From Alphaproteobacteria bacterium (GTDB lineage Bacteria > Pseudomonadota > Alphaproteobacteria > Micavibrionales > UBA2020): a stretch of 11,946 nt of DNA. A model generated the notes under the pieces. The model ran no database searches and had not been told where the DNA came from. It saw only the letters and a list, made by a program, of their open reading frames with translations. This document shows, in pieces, positions 6,583 through 11,946 of this stretch; the stretch's first letter is position 1; each line of letters begins with the position of its first letter. The stretch covers positions 1 through 11,946 of the forward strand of contig JAGLRU010000384.1 of the NCBI GenBank assembly GCA_023136145.1, written 5' to 3'. The position numbers were made by a program, and so were the translations under genes.

Positions 6583-7329
6583 GTGACAGTGGCGGACGAT
6601 AGAGATTTTCAAGAAACAATACGGCTGATGGCGGATAAACAGCGCCATACCGATCATACTGACCAGCAAAATGAGGCGGCTGGTCGTGAAACCGGTCAAA
6701 TGCAGCGCTTTTTCCCTAGAAAAACAAACCAGTCAATACAGGACAAAAATAGTCGAGACAAAACCCTGTCCGCATTACAGCTTATTCTCCTAAATGATCC
6801 TGTCTATGCAGCGTTGTATAATGAAACTAATGATCTTTTAAACCGTGCCGAAATTGCAACGGAAAAGGCTTTGCAACAAGCAGAGCAAGATTTGGAGCAA
6901 TCGGAAGATACATTGAATGACACGCTGAACAATGCCAATAAGCTGGCAGATGGAACTGCCGTTTTTAAAGATTCCAACGGCAATGTCTGGACAAAAAATG
7001 GCCGTCATGTTGAAGGTGATGAGCGGAAACAAATCGTCTGGAAAAAAGGTGCTTTATCTCAAGAAGATTATTTGCAACAAAAACAGACTGCTGACGATAG
7101 AAAACAACATGTTGAAACTCTACGCCATTATCAGGTGGACGTTCTAGGTCATGCGCGACATCGCATGAGCAATCAGGATAATCTTGTGACAAAAGAAGAA
7201 ATAGAAGGCATTCAAAAAGAGATTAAGGATAAATCCCCACAAAGCGTTACAGAAAGAATAGATGCTGAAATAACTGAAGCAAAGCTGGTTAAAACAGCAT
7301 CATATGAAATTGATGTACTAAAATTCTGA
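6583..7329 (+). CDS. unknown coiled-coil protein, 248 aa
   Basis: I do not recognise this family. The protein is hydrophilic with no signal peptide or membrane segment. A glutamine- and glutamate-rich helical region at about residues 65-120 (NDLLNRAEIATEKALQQAEQ and following) is likely a coiled coil. A short block around FKDSNGNVWTKNGRHVEG (about 128-145) suggests a small beta-rich insert, followed by more helix. The start is a GTG at 6583 with another GTG six bases on; the ribosome binding site is weak, so the N-terminus is uncertain. It is the first gene right of the tRNA fragment and has its own promoter. Base composition is less AT-rich than the RT genes, like the other genes on this side, suggesting it belongs to the conjugative element. 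Confidence 0.65.
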   Translation: MTVADDRDFQETIRLMADKQRHTDHTDQQNEAAGRETGQMQRFFPRKTNQSIQDKNSRDKTLSALQLILLNDPVYAALYNETNDLLNRAEIATEKALQQAEQDLEQSEDTLNDTLNNANKLADGTAVFKDSNGNVWTKNGRHVEGDERKQIVWKKGALSQEDYLQQKQTADDRKQHVETLRHYQVDVLGHARHRMSNQDNLVTKEEIEGIQKEIKDKSPQSVTERIDAEITEAKLVKTASYEIDVLKF

Positions 7330-7334
7330 TTATT

Positions 7335-7679
7335 TTACTGTTTAATATATTTTAAATCTCCACACTTCTTTTGGATAGCTCCCAATATTATCCCACGAGG
7401 GTGATATGATTTATACGTATTCATTGTTTTAAGAATGAATGCATTAGCTGCATTTTCATCCTGATAATACCAATCATCTATACATGTAGCCTGCTTTTTG
7501 TCATTTTGGGCAGCTATAAGGCTTGCCATACCTACTGATGCCTCAATGTAGAAATGTTGACTCTTTACTTTCCACTCCAAAAATTCTGAACTCTTAAAAA
7601 TCTCTGCATAGGACTGTACGCTTACAAATGCTAATGTAATAAAAACCAGTATAGCCAAGAACTTACGATAATTATTCAT
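7335..7679 (-). CDS. small exported protein of unknown function
   Basis: This 114-aa protein starts with a clear Sec signal peptide: MNNYRKF, a hydrophobic core LAILVFITLAFVS, and a probable cleavage after VQSYA (residue 25). The mature part has two cysteines (ATCIDDW and KKCGDL) that could form a disulfide in the periplasm. The pattern CIDDWYY...YHPRGIILGAIQKKCG is faintly like small periplasmic immunity proteins such as Rap1a/Tai, but that is only a resemblance. The frame opens at a GTG at 7694, yet GGAGGG (7692-7687) is placed correctly for the ATG at 7679-7677, which I chose. It is convergent with the 248-aa gene, with five bases between their ends. Confidence 0.65.
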   Translation of the reverse strand: MNNYRKFLAILVFITLAFVSVQSYAEIFKSSEFLEWKVKSQHFYIEASVGMASLIAAQNDKKQATCIDDWYYQDENAANAFILKTMNTYKSYHPRGIILGAIQKKCGDLKYIKQ

Positions 7680-7881
7680 GTGAAAACCCTCCACGATAAA
7701 GGGAACGGTTTTCTTGCTATTTTTATAATTACAGTGATAATGAGATTGAGTATAGAGTTTTCAGGTGTTTATAAATATCGAGTGACCTGACTTTATTTTA
7801 ATAATGAAGGGCTAATCAAAGGTTCCCTTTTTCTGCGTTTTTCTTGCATTCAAGCAAGCCAAAATGTGGAGGAACGGGAAG

Positions 7882-8442
7882 TTGGCAAAGATTGGATATT
7901 TACGTGTTAGCACAGAAGAGCAAAGACCGGACAGGCAGATTGACGGTTTAAGCGAGCTGTGTGATGAGTTATATATAGAAACGGTTTCAGCAACCAATAA
8001 ATCAAGACCTGTTTATGAATCTGCCATCCAAAAATTACAAGCTCATGATACGTTTATTGTCTGGTCATTAGATCGGGCATGGCGCAGCGTTGTGGATACC
8101 ATTTGCGCAGTTGAGCAACTGCAAAAACGTCAGATTAATCTCAATATCGTTGATATGAACATTGATTTGTCTACGCCTACCGGAAGATTGTTTTTATCCA
8201 TTGTGGCGTCTATGGCTGAATTTGAGCGCAGTATGCTAAGCGTTCGTACCAAGCAGGGAATGGCTGCTGCACGAAAACGCGGCAAACATATAGGCCGTCC
8301 GCATAAATTGACAATTTCTCAAATTAAATCCGCACATGCAGAAATTCAGGCTGGAAAAACAACGATCATGAGCAAAGCAAAAGAACTTGGCGTTTGTCGG
8401 GATACGTTATCAAAGGCTGTGCGTTTGTACTGTAAAAATTAA
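7882..8442 (+). CDS. serine recombinase, resolvase/invertase family
   Basis: This 186-aa protein has the full small serine recombinase layout. The N-terminal catalytic domain holds IGYLRVSTEEQ with nucleophile S10 and R8, the active-site arginines in SLDRAWRSV (R65, R68), and the long E-helix ASMAEFERSMLSVRTKQGMAAARKRGKHIGRP. A C-terminal HTH follows at about 158-180 (KTTIMSKAKELGVCRDTLSKAV). Such enzymes resolve cointegrates or plasmid multimers, or invert DNA. The frame is open from an ATG at 7864, but GGAGGAA (7868-7874) is spaced for the TTG at 7882, which also gives the normal MxxxGYxRVS N-terminus, so I chose TTG. It is complete and shows no frame damage. Confidence 0.88.
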   Translation: MAKIGYLRVSTEEQRPDRQIDGLSELCDELYIETVSATNKSRPVYESAIQKLQAHDTFIVWSLDRAWRSVVDTICAVEQLQKRQINLNIVDMNIDLSTPTGRLFLSIVASMAEFERSMLSVRTKQGMAAARKRGKHIGRPHKLTISQIKSAHAEIQAGKTTIMSKAKELGVCRDTLSKAVRLYCKN

Positions 8443-8501
8443 AAGTTTTTTGTTTTCAGATTTTAAAGCTTGGCGTTTGTAATTATGTTTACAATAACTA
8501 T

Positions 8502-8530
8502 TTGCAATTATTTTCAATAATACATATAAG
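8502..8530 (+). promoter_or_regulatory. promoter of the ribbon-helix-helix gene
   Basis: TTGCAA (8502-8507) and TATAAG (8525-8530) are 17 nt apart, about 40 bases upstream of the ATG at 8569. The surrounding stretch is very AT-rich. Confidence 0.45.
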
Positions 8531-8568
8531 AAGGGATATTATATTGCCATATATAGGAATTTGAAATA

Positions 8569-8793
8569 ATGACTACCGCGAAAGACAAGAAAAGACCCAC
8601 TGGAAAACTTGTAAGATTAGTGCCAGATTTACGCAAACGTATAACGGAAGAATGTGAATATTTGGGTGTTGCTCAAAATGCATGGATTTCTATGACTTTG
8701 GACAGAGAATTACGGCGCGCCCAAATAGAACGCGTCATAAAATACGATCCTAAAATTAAAAGCAAGATTAGCGCCCAATTGGATTGTGAATAA
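8569..8793 (+). CDS. small ribbon-helix-helix-like protein
   Basis: This 74-aa basic protein is consistent with a ribbon-helix-helix (Arc/MetJ/CopG-type) DNA-binding fold: a beta strand KLVRLVPDL (about 13-21), helix RKRITEECEYLGV, a turn, and helix AQNAWISMTLDRELRR. Such proteins act as dimeric repressors in plasmid copy control, partition, transfer regulation or as antitoxins. Next to a resolvase and conjugation genes, a plasmid regulator is likely, but no partner toxin is seen on the same strand. Its last 26 bases overlap the end of the converging 251-aa gene. The ribosome binding site is a modest AGGAA at 8555-8559. Confidence 0.7.
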   Translation: MTTAKDKKRPTGKLVRLVPDLRKRITEECEYLGVAQNAWISMTLDRELRRAQIERVIKYDPKIKSKISAQLDCE

Positions 8794-9523
8794 TCCAATT
8801 TATTAAATCTTTGTATATTCTGGAGGTTACTTCTTTTTTACAGCGAGAAAACGCATCTTTATGTCTTGATACTTTCGTATCAACTTCATATATCATTGAT
8901 GCTCCTCTTATTTTTTTATACTTTATTGGCAAGTCTTTACCATTACAAATATAAACTCCAATTACATATCTATATCTAGATTCAAAAGAATTCTCTATAT
9001 GATATTTTAAGGAACTGCCTTTTTTTAAATAATTAGTTCTATAATCATGAAAACTATCAGAATCTTTTATGAGTTGATTAAGGGCATTCTTATTACCAAG
9101 TTTCATAAAATCAATTATTTCTTCTTTAGACATTTTGTTTAATTCACGCTGAGCACTTTCTAAAGCTTTCTCCTTTTCTTTTTTATGATTTAATGGATTT
9201 TCAAAAATAATATAATCATTTCTTATTTTCATATTTTTATTTCGACCAAACTTTTTAACCAGTGTATTCATTATGATTTCATGCACCCAGTAGAGTCTTA
9301 AAATTTTCTGAGTCATGTAAAGAGGAACAAAAATAGTTCTATTTTTATATAAAATTTTTCTGAGTTTTATATAGAAAGGATTTATAGATCGTATACTTAA
9401 TCCTGTTTTCTTCGCAGCTTCGCTTACAGTTAAATCAGCCGCAAAACACTTAATCAGCTTTCGCGTTGTTCTTTCATCTATTTTTGTATTTTTTGATAGA
9501 AAAAATCTATTCTTAACAATCAT
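8768..9523 (-). CDS. unknown protein with N-terminal helix-turn-helix, 251 aa
   Basis: Residues about 16-58 (DERTTRKLIKCFAADLTVSEAAKKTGLSIRSIN...YIKLRKIL) look like the helix-turn-helix found near the N-terminus of IS1595-like transposases. The zinc ribbon before it and the DDE domain after it are missing, so I do not call it a transposase. The remainder is very lysine-rich and helical, with no motif I recognise. The ATG at 9523 is preceded, in the same frame, by ATG-TAA at 9529-9524. The ribosome binding site AAGGAG (9540-9535) is better placed for that upstream ATG. It is more AT-rich than the genes to its right and may be a separately acquired gene. Divergent from the 161-aa gene across a palindrome. 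Confidence 0.6.
   Translation of the reverse strand: MIVKNRFFLSKNTKIDERTTRKLIKCFAADLTVSEAAKKTGLSIRSINPFYIKLRKILYKNRTIFVPLYMTQKILRLYWVHEIIMNTLVKKFGRNKNMKIRNDYIIFENPLNHKKEKEKALESAQRELNKMSKEEIIDFMKLGNKNALNQLIKDSDSFHDYRTNYLKKGSSLKYHIENSFESRYRYVIGVYICNGKDLPIKYKKIRGASMIYEVDTKVSRHKDAFSRCKKEVTSRIYKDLINWIIHNPIGR
8777..8800. terminator. hairpin between convergent genes
   Basis: AATTGGATT (8777-8785) pairs perfectly with AATCCAATT (8792-8800) around a six-base loop. It lies over the overlapping 3' ends of two convergent genes and could stop transcription both ways. The stem is AT-rich and the T-tracts are poor, so its efficiency is doubtful. Confidence 0.4.
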
Positions 9524-9540
9524 TTACATGCAAACTCCTT
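9524..9540 (-). promoter_or_regulatory. start-stop element (AUG-UAA) before the 251-aa gene
   Basis: Minus-strand order is AAGGAG (9540-9535), TTTGC, ATG (9529-9527), TAA (9526-9524), then the gene's own ATG (9523). The ribosome binding site is 5 nt from the first ATG and 11 nt from the second. Ribosomes would be expected to initiate, stop at once and either reinitiate or stall, which could lower expression. Confidence 0.45.
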
Positions 9541-9559
9541 CCTAAGATGAGACATGAAA

Positions 9560-9593
9560 AGTATATCCGAAAAGATATCTTTTCGGATACACT
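9560..9593. promoter_or_regulatory. 34-bp near-perfect palindrome, candidate operator
   Basis: The two 17-bp halves (9560-9576 and 9577-9593) match at all but one position. The inner 26 bp (9564-9589) are perfect, with core CCGAAAAGATATCTTTTCGG (9567-9586). It lies between divergent genes and includes TATACT on the minus strand (9565-9560), a plausible -10, so bound protein could block transcription. A dimeric or tetrameric repressor is the simplest reading. The 251-aa HTH protein and the 74-aa ribbon-helix-helix protein are nearby candidates. Confidence 0.6.
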
Positions 9594-9600
9594 AATTTTA

Positions 9601-9614
9601 AAGCAGCGCTGCTT
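9601..9614. repeat. 14-bp perfect palindrome
   Basis: AAGCAGCGCTGCTT is perfectly self-complementary and lies 22 bases upstream of the ribosome binding site of the 161-aa gene. It is unlike the neighbouring 34-bp palindrome in sequence, so a second regulator or an mRNA hairpin (followed by T6) is possible. Confidence 0.5.
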
Positions 9615-9647
9615 CCTTTTTTAATCACAAATAAGAAGGAGGCGAAA

Positions 9648-10133
9648 ATGAAAGACCCCAATAAAACTAATTGCACAACTTGTTTACTTTCAGGATATTG
9701 CCCTTTATTCAAAGCATATCTTGTTACAGATGAAGAAATGAAAAATCCTAAATTTATCCGTGATATTCGTTCATTTGCATACGTTTTAGGGTTTTTGCCT
9801 TCAGAATGGAAAAATTATTTAGTAGAAGAATATATGGCTTTCTCCGGTGTAATCGTAGATAAAAAAACCGGACAAAATGTTGATCTGAATATGGACGTGT
9901 TTGAAATAGATGACGATATACATTTTGAGGGATCATCTAAAAGCATTTCAACAGCCAATGATACCATTACAGGCTATTTTAAACGAGTTTGTTGTACCCC
10001 ATGCTCTAATAGACCGCATGTACGCTGTGAAGCAAGAGAACGTTTCAGAGTATTTGCTACAATCTTAAGAGCACGCAATCCGGGTGCAGCCATTCGATGG
10101 GGCGTTGCCAACGACAATAATTCAACAAAATAA
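9648..10133 (+). CDS. unknown cysteine-cluster protein, 161 aa
   Basis: I do not recognise this family. Seven cysteines fall in two clusters: NCTTCLLSGYC near the N-terminus (C9, C12, C18) and RVCCTPCSNRPHVRC (C115, C116, C119, C127). They could bind a zinc ion or an iron-sulfur cluster together. No signal peptide or membrane segment is present, so a cytoplasmic protein is likely and disulfides are not expected. A very strong ribosome binding site AAGGAGG (9636-9642) sits five bases before the ATG, suggesting high expression. The gene ends in a strong terminator, so it forms its own transcription unit, controlled by the upstream palindromes. Its position ahead of transfer genes suggests a role in the conjugative element, but this is inference. 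Confidence 0.75.
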   Translation: MKDPNKTNCTTCLLSGYCPLFKAYLVTDEEMKNPKFIRDIRSFAYVLGFLPSEWKNYLVEEYMAFSGVIVDKKTGQNVDLNMDVFEIDDDIHFEGSSKSISTANDTITGYFKRVCCTPCSNRPHVRCEARERFRVFATILRARNPGAAIRWGVANDNNSTK

Positions 10134-10141
10134 CTTTTCTT

Positions 10142-10175
10142 AAAAGAGGCTTCATATATGGAGCCTCTTTTTTCT
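10142..10175 (+). terminator. rho-independent terminator after the 161-aa gene
   Basis: AAAAGAGGCT (10142-10151) pairs with AGCCTCTTTT (10162-10171) around a loop TCATATATGG, followed by more T. The A-run on the left side means it could also work on the minus strand. Confidence 0.85.
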
Positions 10176-10189
10176 TTTTTGCCTTTATC

Positions 10190-10217
10190 CCCCCGACTCA
10201 CATGTTCGGGGGTTTTA
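10190..10217 (+). terminator. second tandem hairpin terminator
   Basis: CCCCCGA (10190-10196) pairs with TCGGGGG (10206-10212) around nine bases and is followed by TTTTATT. It lies 19 bases after the first terminator, so transcription is firmly stopped before the next operon. Confidence 0.75.
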
Positions 10218-10261
10218 TTATGAGAGCATGGAAAGCAACGCAGCCGTGAAAGGAGTGCTCC

Positions 10262-10558
10262 ATGCTAAGTTCAAAAAAACACGCTGAAGCCGGTAAATCT
10301 ATTTTTATGAGTTCCATGATTGGGCTTGCCAATGTACTGGCTGTTATTGCCACGTTTTTTGGAACCGCACCTCTTTATACTGCCACGCAAGACTGGGTAT
10401 ATGACTTTGCTCTGTCTCATTACGGGCAAGGCAGTGCCGATTTTATGAAGCTGATCTGGGGCGTTCTTTGTGCTGCATTGATTTTCTTTTCTGCACGCGC
10501 ATCAATTTCAACGGCGCTTATCTTTGGTGCGCTTGCTGTAATGATACGCTTTTTTTAA
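10262..10558 (+). CDS. small membrane protein, three predicted TM segments
   Basis: This 98-aa hydrophobic protein has likely membrane helices at about residues 14-35 (IFMSSMIGLANVLAVIATFF), 62-78 (MKLIWGVLCAALIFFSA) and 82-97 (ISTALIFGALAVMIRF), joined by a polar loop with TQDWVYDFALSHYGQG. The positively charged SSKKHAEAGK start suggests a cytoplasmic N-terminus. AAGGAG (10250-10255) is well spaced for the ATG. I cannot name the family. It is followed 22 bases later by another tiny membrane protein and then the coupling ATPase, so it probably belongs to the conjugative transfer region. Confidence 0.75.
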   Translation: MLSSKKHAEAGKSIFMSSMIGLANVLAVIATFFGTAPLYTATQDWVYDFALSHYGQGSADFMKLIWGVLCAALIFFSARASISTALIFGALAVMIRFF

Positions 10559-10580
10559 ACCTTAAAAAATAAGGAGAAAG

Positions 10581-10733
10581 ATGATGGCTGATAAGTATAA
10601 AAAAGTTGGAGGCGGCTCTTATGGCGTTTATAAAAAACAAGGAAAAAGCATTGGTGAAATTATTCTCGATATATTAGGCGGCGTATTTTTTGTCTTTATC
10701 GTGCTAGCTATTATTGGTGCCCTCTTTGGATAA
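10581..10733 (+). CDS. 50-aa single-pass membrane protein
   Basis: This short gene encodes MMADKYKKVGGGSYGVYKKQ and then a hydrophobic helix ILDILGGVFFVFIVLAIIGALFG to the stop. A basic, glycine-rich N-terminal tail followed by one C-terminal membrane helix suggests a tail-anchored inner-membrane protein. AAGGAG (10571-10576) precedes two adjacent ATG codons (10581 and 10584); the second has the better spacing. It lies 22 bases after the 98-aa membrane protein and is followed by a terminator, so the two form an operon. The function is unknown; membrane accessory of the transfer system is an inference from context. Confidence 0.7.
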   Translation: MMADKYKKVGGGSYGVYKKQGKSIGEIILDILGGVFFVFIVLAIIGALFG

Positions 10734-10753
10734 TGCCGTTCTTAATCAATATT

Positions 10754-10787
10754 GCCGGAAAGCATAAAAACTTTCCGGCTCTTTTTT
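10754..10787 (+). terminator. rho-independent terminator after the small membrane genes
   Basis: GCCGGAAAG (10754-10762) pairs perfectly with CTTTCCGGC (10771-10779) around eight bases, followed by TCTTTTTT. It lies 28 bases before the coupling-protein ATG, so that gene is either expressed by read-through or from a promoter overlapping this short gap; none is obvious. Confidence 0.88.
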
Positions 10788-10814
10788 ATCTGATTTTTCT
10801 GAAAGATTTTCCCC

Positions 10815-11946
10815 ATGATTGATAATGAAGAATATAGATTTGGCTCTGCGGCATTTGCAGATCAGCAAGACATAAGAAAAGCGGGCATGTTTACCCAGCA
10901 TCCTCATTCTTTGTTGGTGGGCTTTTACGACAAGCAGCCTTTGTGGTACAGCGATATGGGCGGGCTACTTTTAACGGCTGGAGCACGAGGCGGTAAACTG
11001 CGCGATATTTTAGCTTACAATATATGCAGTGGTATTTGCGCCTCAACAATGCTTATTTTAGATATGAAAGGTGAACTGGCTGCGATTTCTCAAGATCAAA
11101 CACCGGACAAGAAATTTTGCATTTACTGGAACCCGCAAGCCTTGCATGGCTTGCCTCAACACCGGATCAATCCGGTTGATTATATCCACATTGATAGCCC
11201 TTCCCTTGTTTCAGATGTTAAAGTTTTTTGTGAGAATATGATTCCGCTTTCTGGAAGTGCCAACGGGGTTTATTTTGAACGGCGTGCACAGGAATTTTGC
11301 GAAGCTTTTGCTTTAGCACTGGTAGAAACAAAGGGCGTTTTAACACTGCCTGATTTATATCACGCTATAAATCTAATACCCGGTGGCAGTGATAAATATC
11401 TGAACTTTGCCTATGAAATGTCAAAAAGCCGATTTTCAATTTGTGTGCGCGTAGAAGAAGAAATTGCGGCTTCCCGTGATAATTCCAGCAATGGCTTTCA
11501 AGCAATTTTAGGAGAACTATTCAAAGGTTTTGCTGCCTTAAGCGATCCGGTGCTTATGGCTTCCGTTTCACCGCCATTTGATTTTTCACTATCACAACTT
11601 TGTGAAAGTGAGCAAACATATCAATTCTATATGATGCCACCTGCCGAATTTGTAGCAGCGTGGTCGCCTGTGATTAAAGCCCTGTTTGTAGGAGCTATGA
11701 TTTATAAATCCCGTACACCGCAAGCACCACAACAAACTTGGATACTTGATGAATGTGCTCAAATTGGTAACTTTCCGTTGGTAAGCAAGCTTTTTACCTA
11801 TGGCGCAGGGATAGGTATTCGTCCATGGGCAGTATTTCAAAGCACTCAACAAATGAAAGCCCTCGGCACAAATGCAGAAAATATCATCACCTCAAGCGCG
11901 GCTTTACGCAGCTTTTTTGCTGTGCGTGATATTGAAACGGCGCAGA
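10815..11946 (+). CDS. VirD4/TraG-like type IV coupling ATPase (3' end outside window)
   Basis: The frame is open from an ATG at 10815 to the window end (377 codons). It resembles VirD4/TraG-type coupling proteins, which bring substrate DNA to the conjugation channel at the inner membrane. Visible are LWYSDMGGLLLTAGARGGKLRDILAYN (Walker A region, K61), LILDMKGELAAIS (about 78-90), NPVDYI, a Walker B-like TWILDECAQIGNF (D312, E313) and FQSTQQMKALG. There are no N-terminal membrane helices. The Walker A is degenerate: AGARGGKL lacks the first glycine at its normal spacing and the final T/S. I recall similar sequences in coupling-type proteins of alphaproteobacterial plasmids, so this may be typical of the subfamily. 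It overlaps no neighbour. No good ribosome binding site is visible, so an alternative start is possible. Confidence 0.82.
   Translation, partial: MIDNEEYRFGSAAFADQQDIRKAGMFTQHPHSLLVGFYDKQPLWYSDMGGLLLTAGARGGKLRDILAYNICSGICASTMLILDMKGELAAISQDQTPDKKFCIYWNPQALHGLPQHRINPVDYIHIDSPSLVSDVKVFCENMIPLSGSANGVYFERRAQEFCEAFALALVETKGVLTLPDLYHAINLIPGGSDKYLNFAYEMSKSRFSICVRVEEEIAASRDNSSNGFQAILGELFKGFAALSDPVLMASVSPPFDFSLSQLCESEQTYQFYMMPPAEFVAAWSPVIKALFVGAMIYKSRTPQAPQQTWILDECAQIGNFPLVSKLFTYGAGIGIRPWAVFQSTQQMKALGTNAENIITSSAALRSFFAVRDIETAQ

Noticed and set aside
6838..7192. Three short open frames (two minus, one plus)
   Set aside because: All lie inside the 248-aa gene in other frames, without ribosome binding sites or recognisable domains.
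9754..10201. Two minus-strand frames (60 and 75 codons)
   Set aside because: They are antisense to the 161-aa gene; the second also starts inside a terminator hairpin.
11592..11852. 86-codon minus-strand frame
   Set aside because: It is antisense to the coupling ATPase around Walker B, with no independent support.
1..11946. CRISPR array
   Set aside because: No regularly spaced direct repeats of 24-40 bases with unique spacers were found anywhere in the window.

Overview
The window looks like an accessory region of an AT-rich proteobacterium, most likely an alphaproteobacterium. The main reason is the truncated VirD4/TraG-like gene at the right end, which resembles a coupling-protein subfamily I associate with alphaproteobacterial conjugative plasmids. 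No gene here fixes the genus, so this is inference. Read left to right, the window is a patchwork: an insertion-sequence end, a broken defence gene, a toxin-antitoxin pair, a complete two-reverse-transcriptase defence locus, a tRNA fragment, and then the start of a conjugative plasmid or integrative element.

Left part (1-2301). The first ~97 bases are the end of an IS30-family element (transposase C-terminus in frame 3, stop at 87-89). Next to it is the C-terminal part of a TrlF-like SMC/ABC-type ATPase (to 1408). Its ABC signature, Walker B and H-loop are present, but the half that should hold the PHP domain and Walker A is missing, so the insertion seems to have cut the gene. On the minus strand follows a HigBA-type toxin-antitoxin operon. 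An 18-bp perfect palindrome lies between its -35 and -10 and fixes the toxin start at 2229.

Centre (2302-6201). Two overlapping minus-strand reverse transcriptase genes encode a 421-aa and a 666-aa protein, both with YVDD active sites. Their sizes, order and pairing match defence-associated reverse transcriptase type 3 (DRT3: Drt3a = UG3, Drt3b = UG8). Immediately downstream of drt3b is what I believe is the system's ncRNA, about 147 nt at 2718-2572 on the minus strand. It has its own candidate promoter inside the end of drt3b, a long-range closing helix joining its two ends, three internal hairpins, and a CACACAC run just after the third hairpin. That run fits the ACACAC template reported for the DRT3 ncRNA, which Drt3a copies into poly(GT). 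Upstream of drt3a are a rho-independent terminator and the 3' part of a tRNA-Met(CAU) gene. This arrangement is what remains at the edge of a tRNA-integrated element.

Right part (6202-11946). After a ~380-bp repeat-rich noncoding stretch with a good promoter come: an unknown 248-aa coiled-coil protein, a small exported protein (minus), a serine recombinase of the resolvase type, a ribbon-helix-helix protein, a 251-aa HTH-containing protein (minus), a 161-aa cysteine-cluster protein, two small membrane proteins, and the VirD4/TraG-like coupling ATPase, which is cut by the window end. The divergent region at 9524-9647 holds a 34-bp near-perfect palindrome, a 14-bp palindrome and an AUG-UAA start-stop element. 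Well-formed terminators separate the transcription units.

Together this reads as a defence cluster (TrlF remnant, HigBA, DRT3) beside the backbone of a mobile element whose transfer and recombination genes begin at about 6.2 kb.
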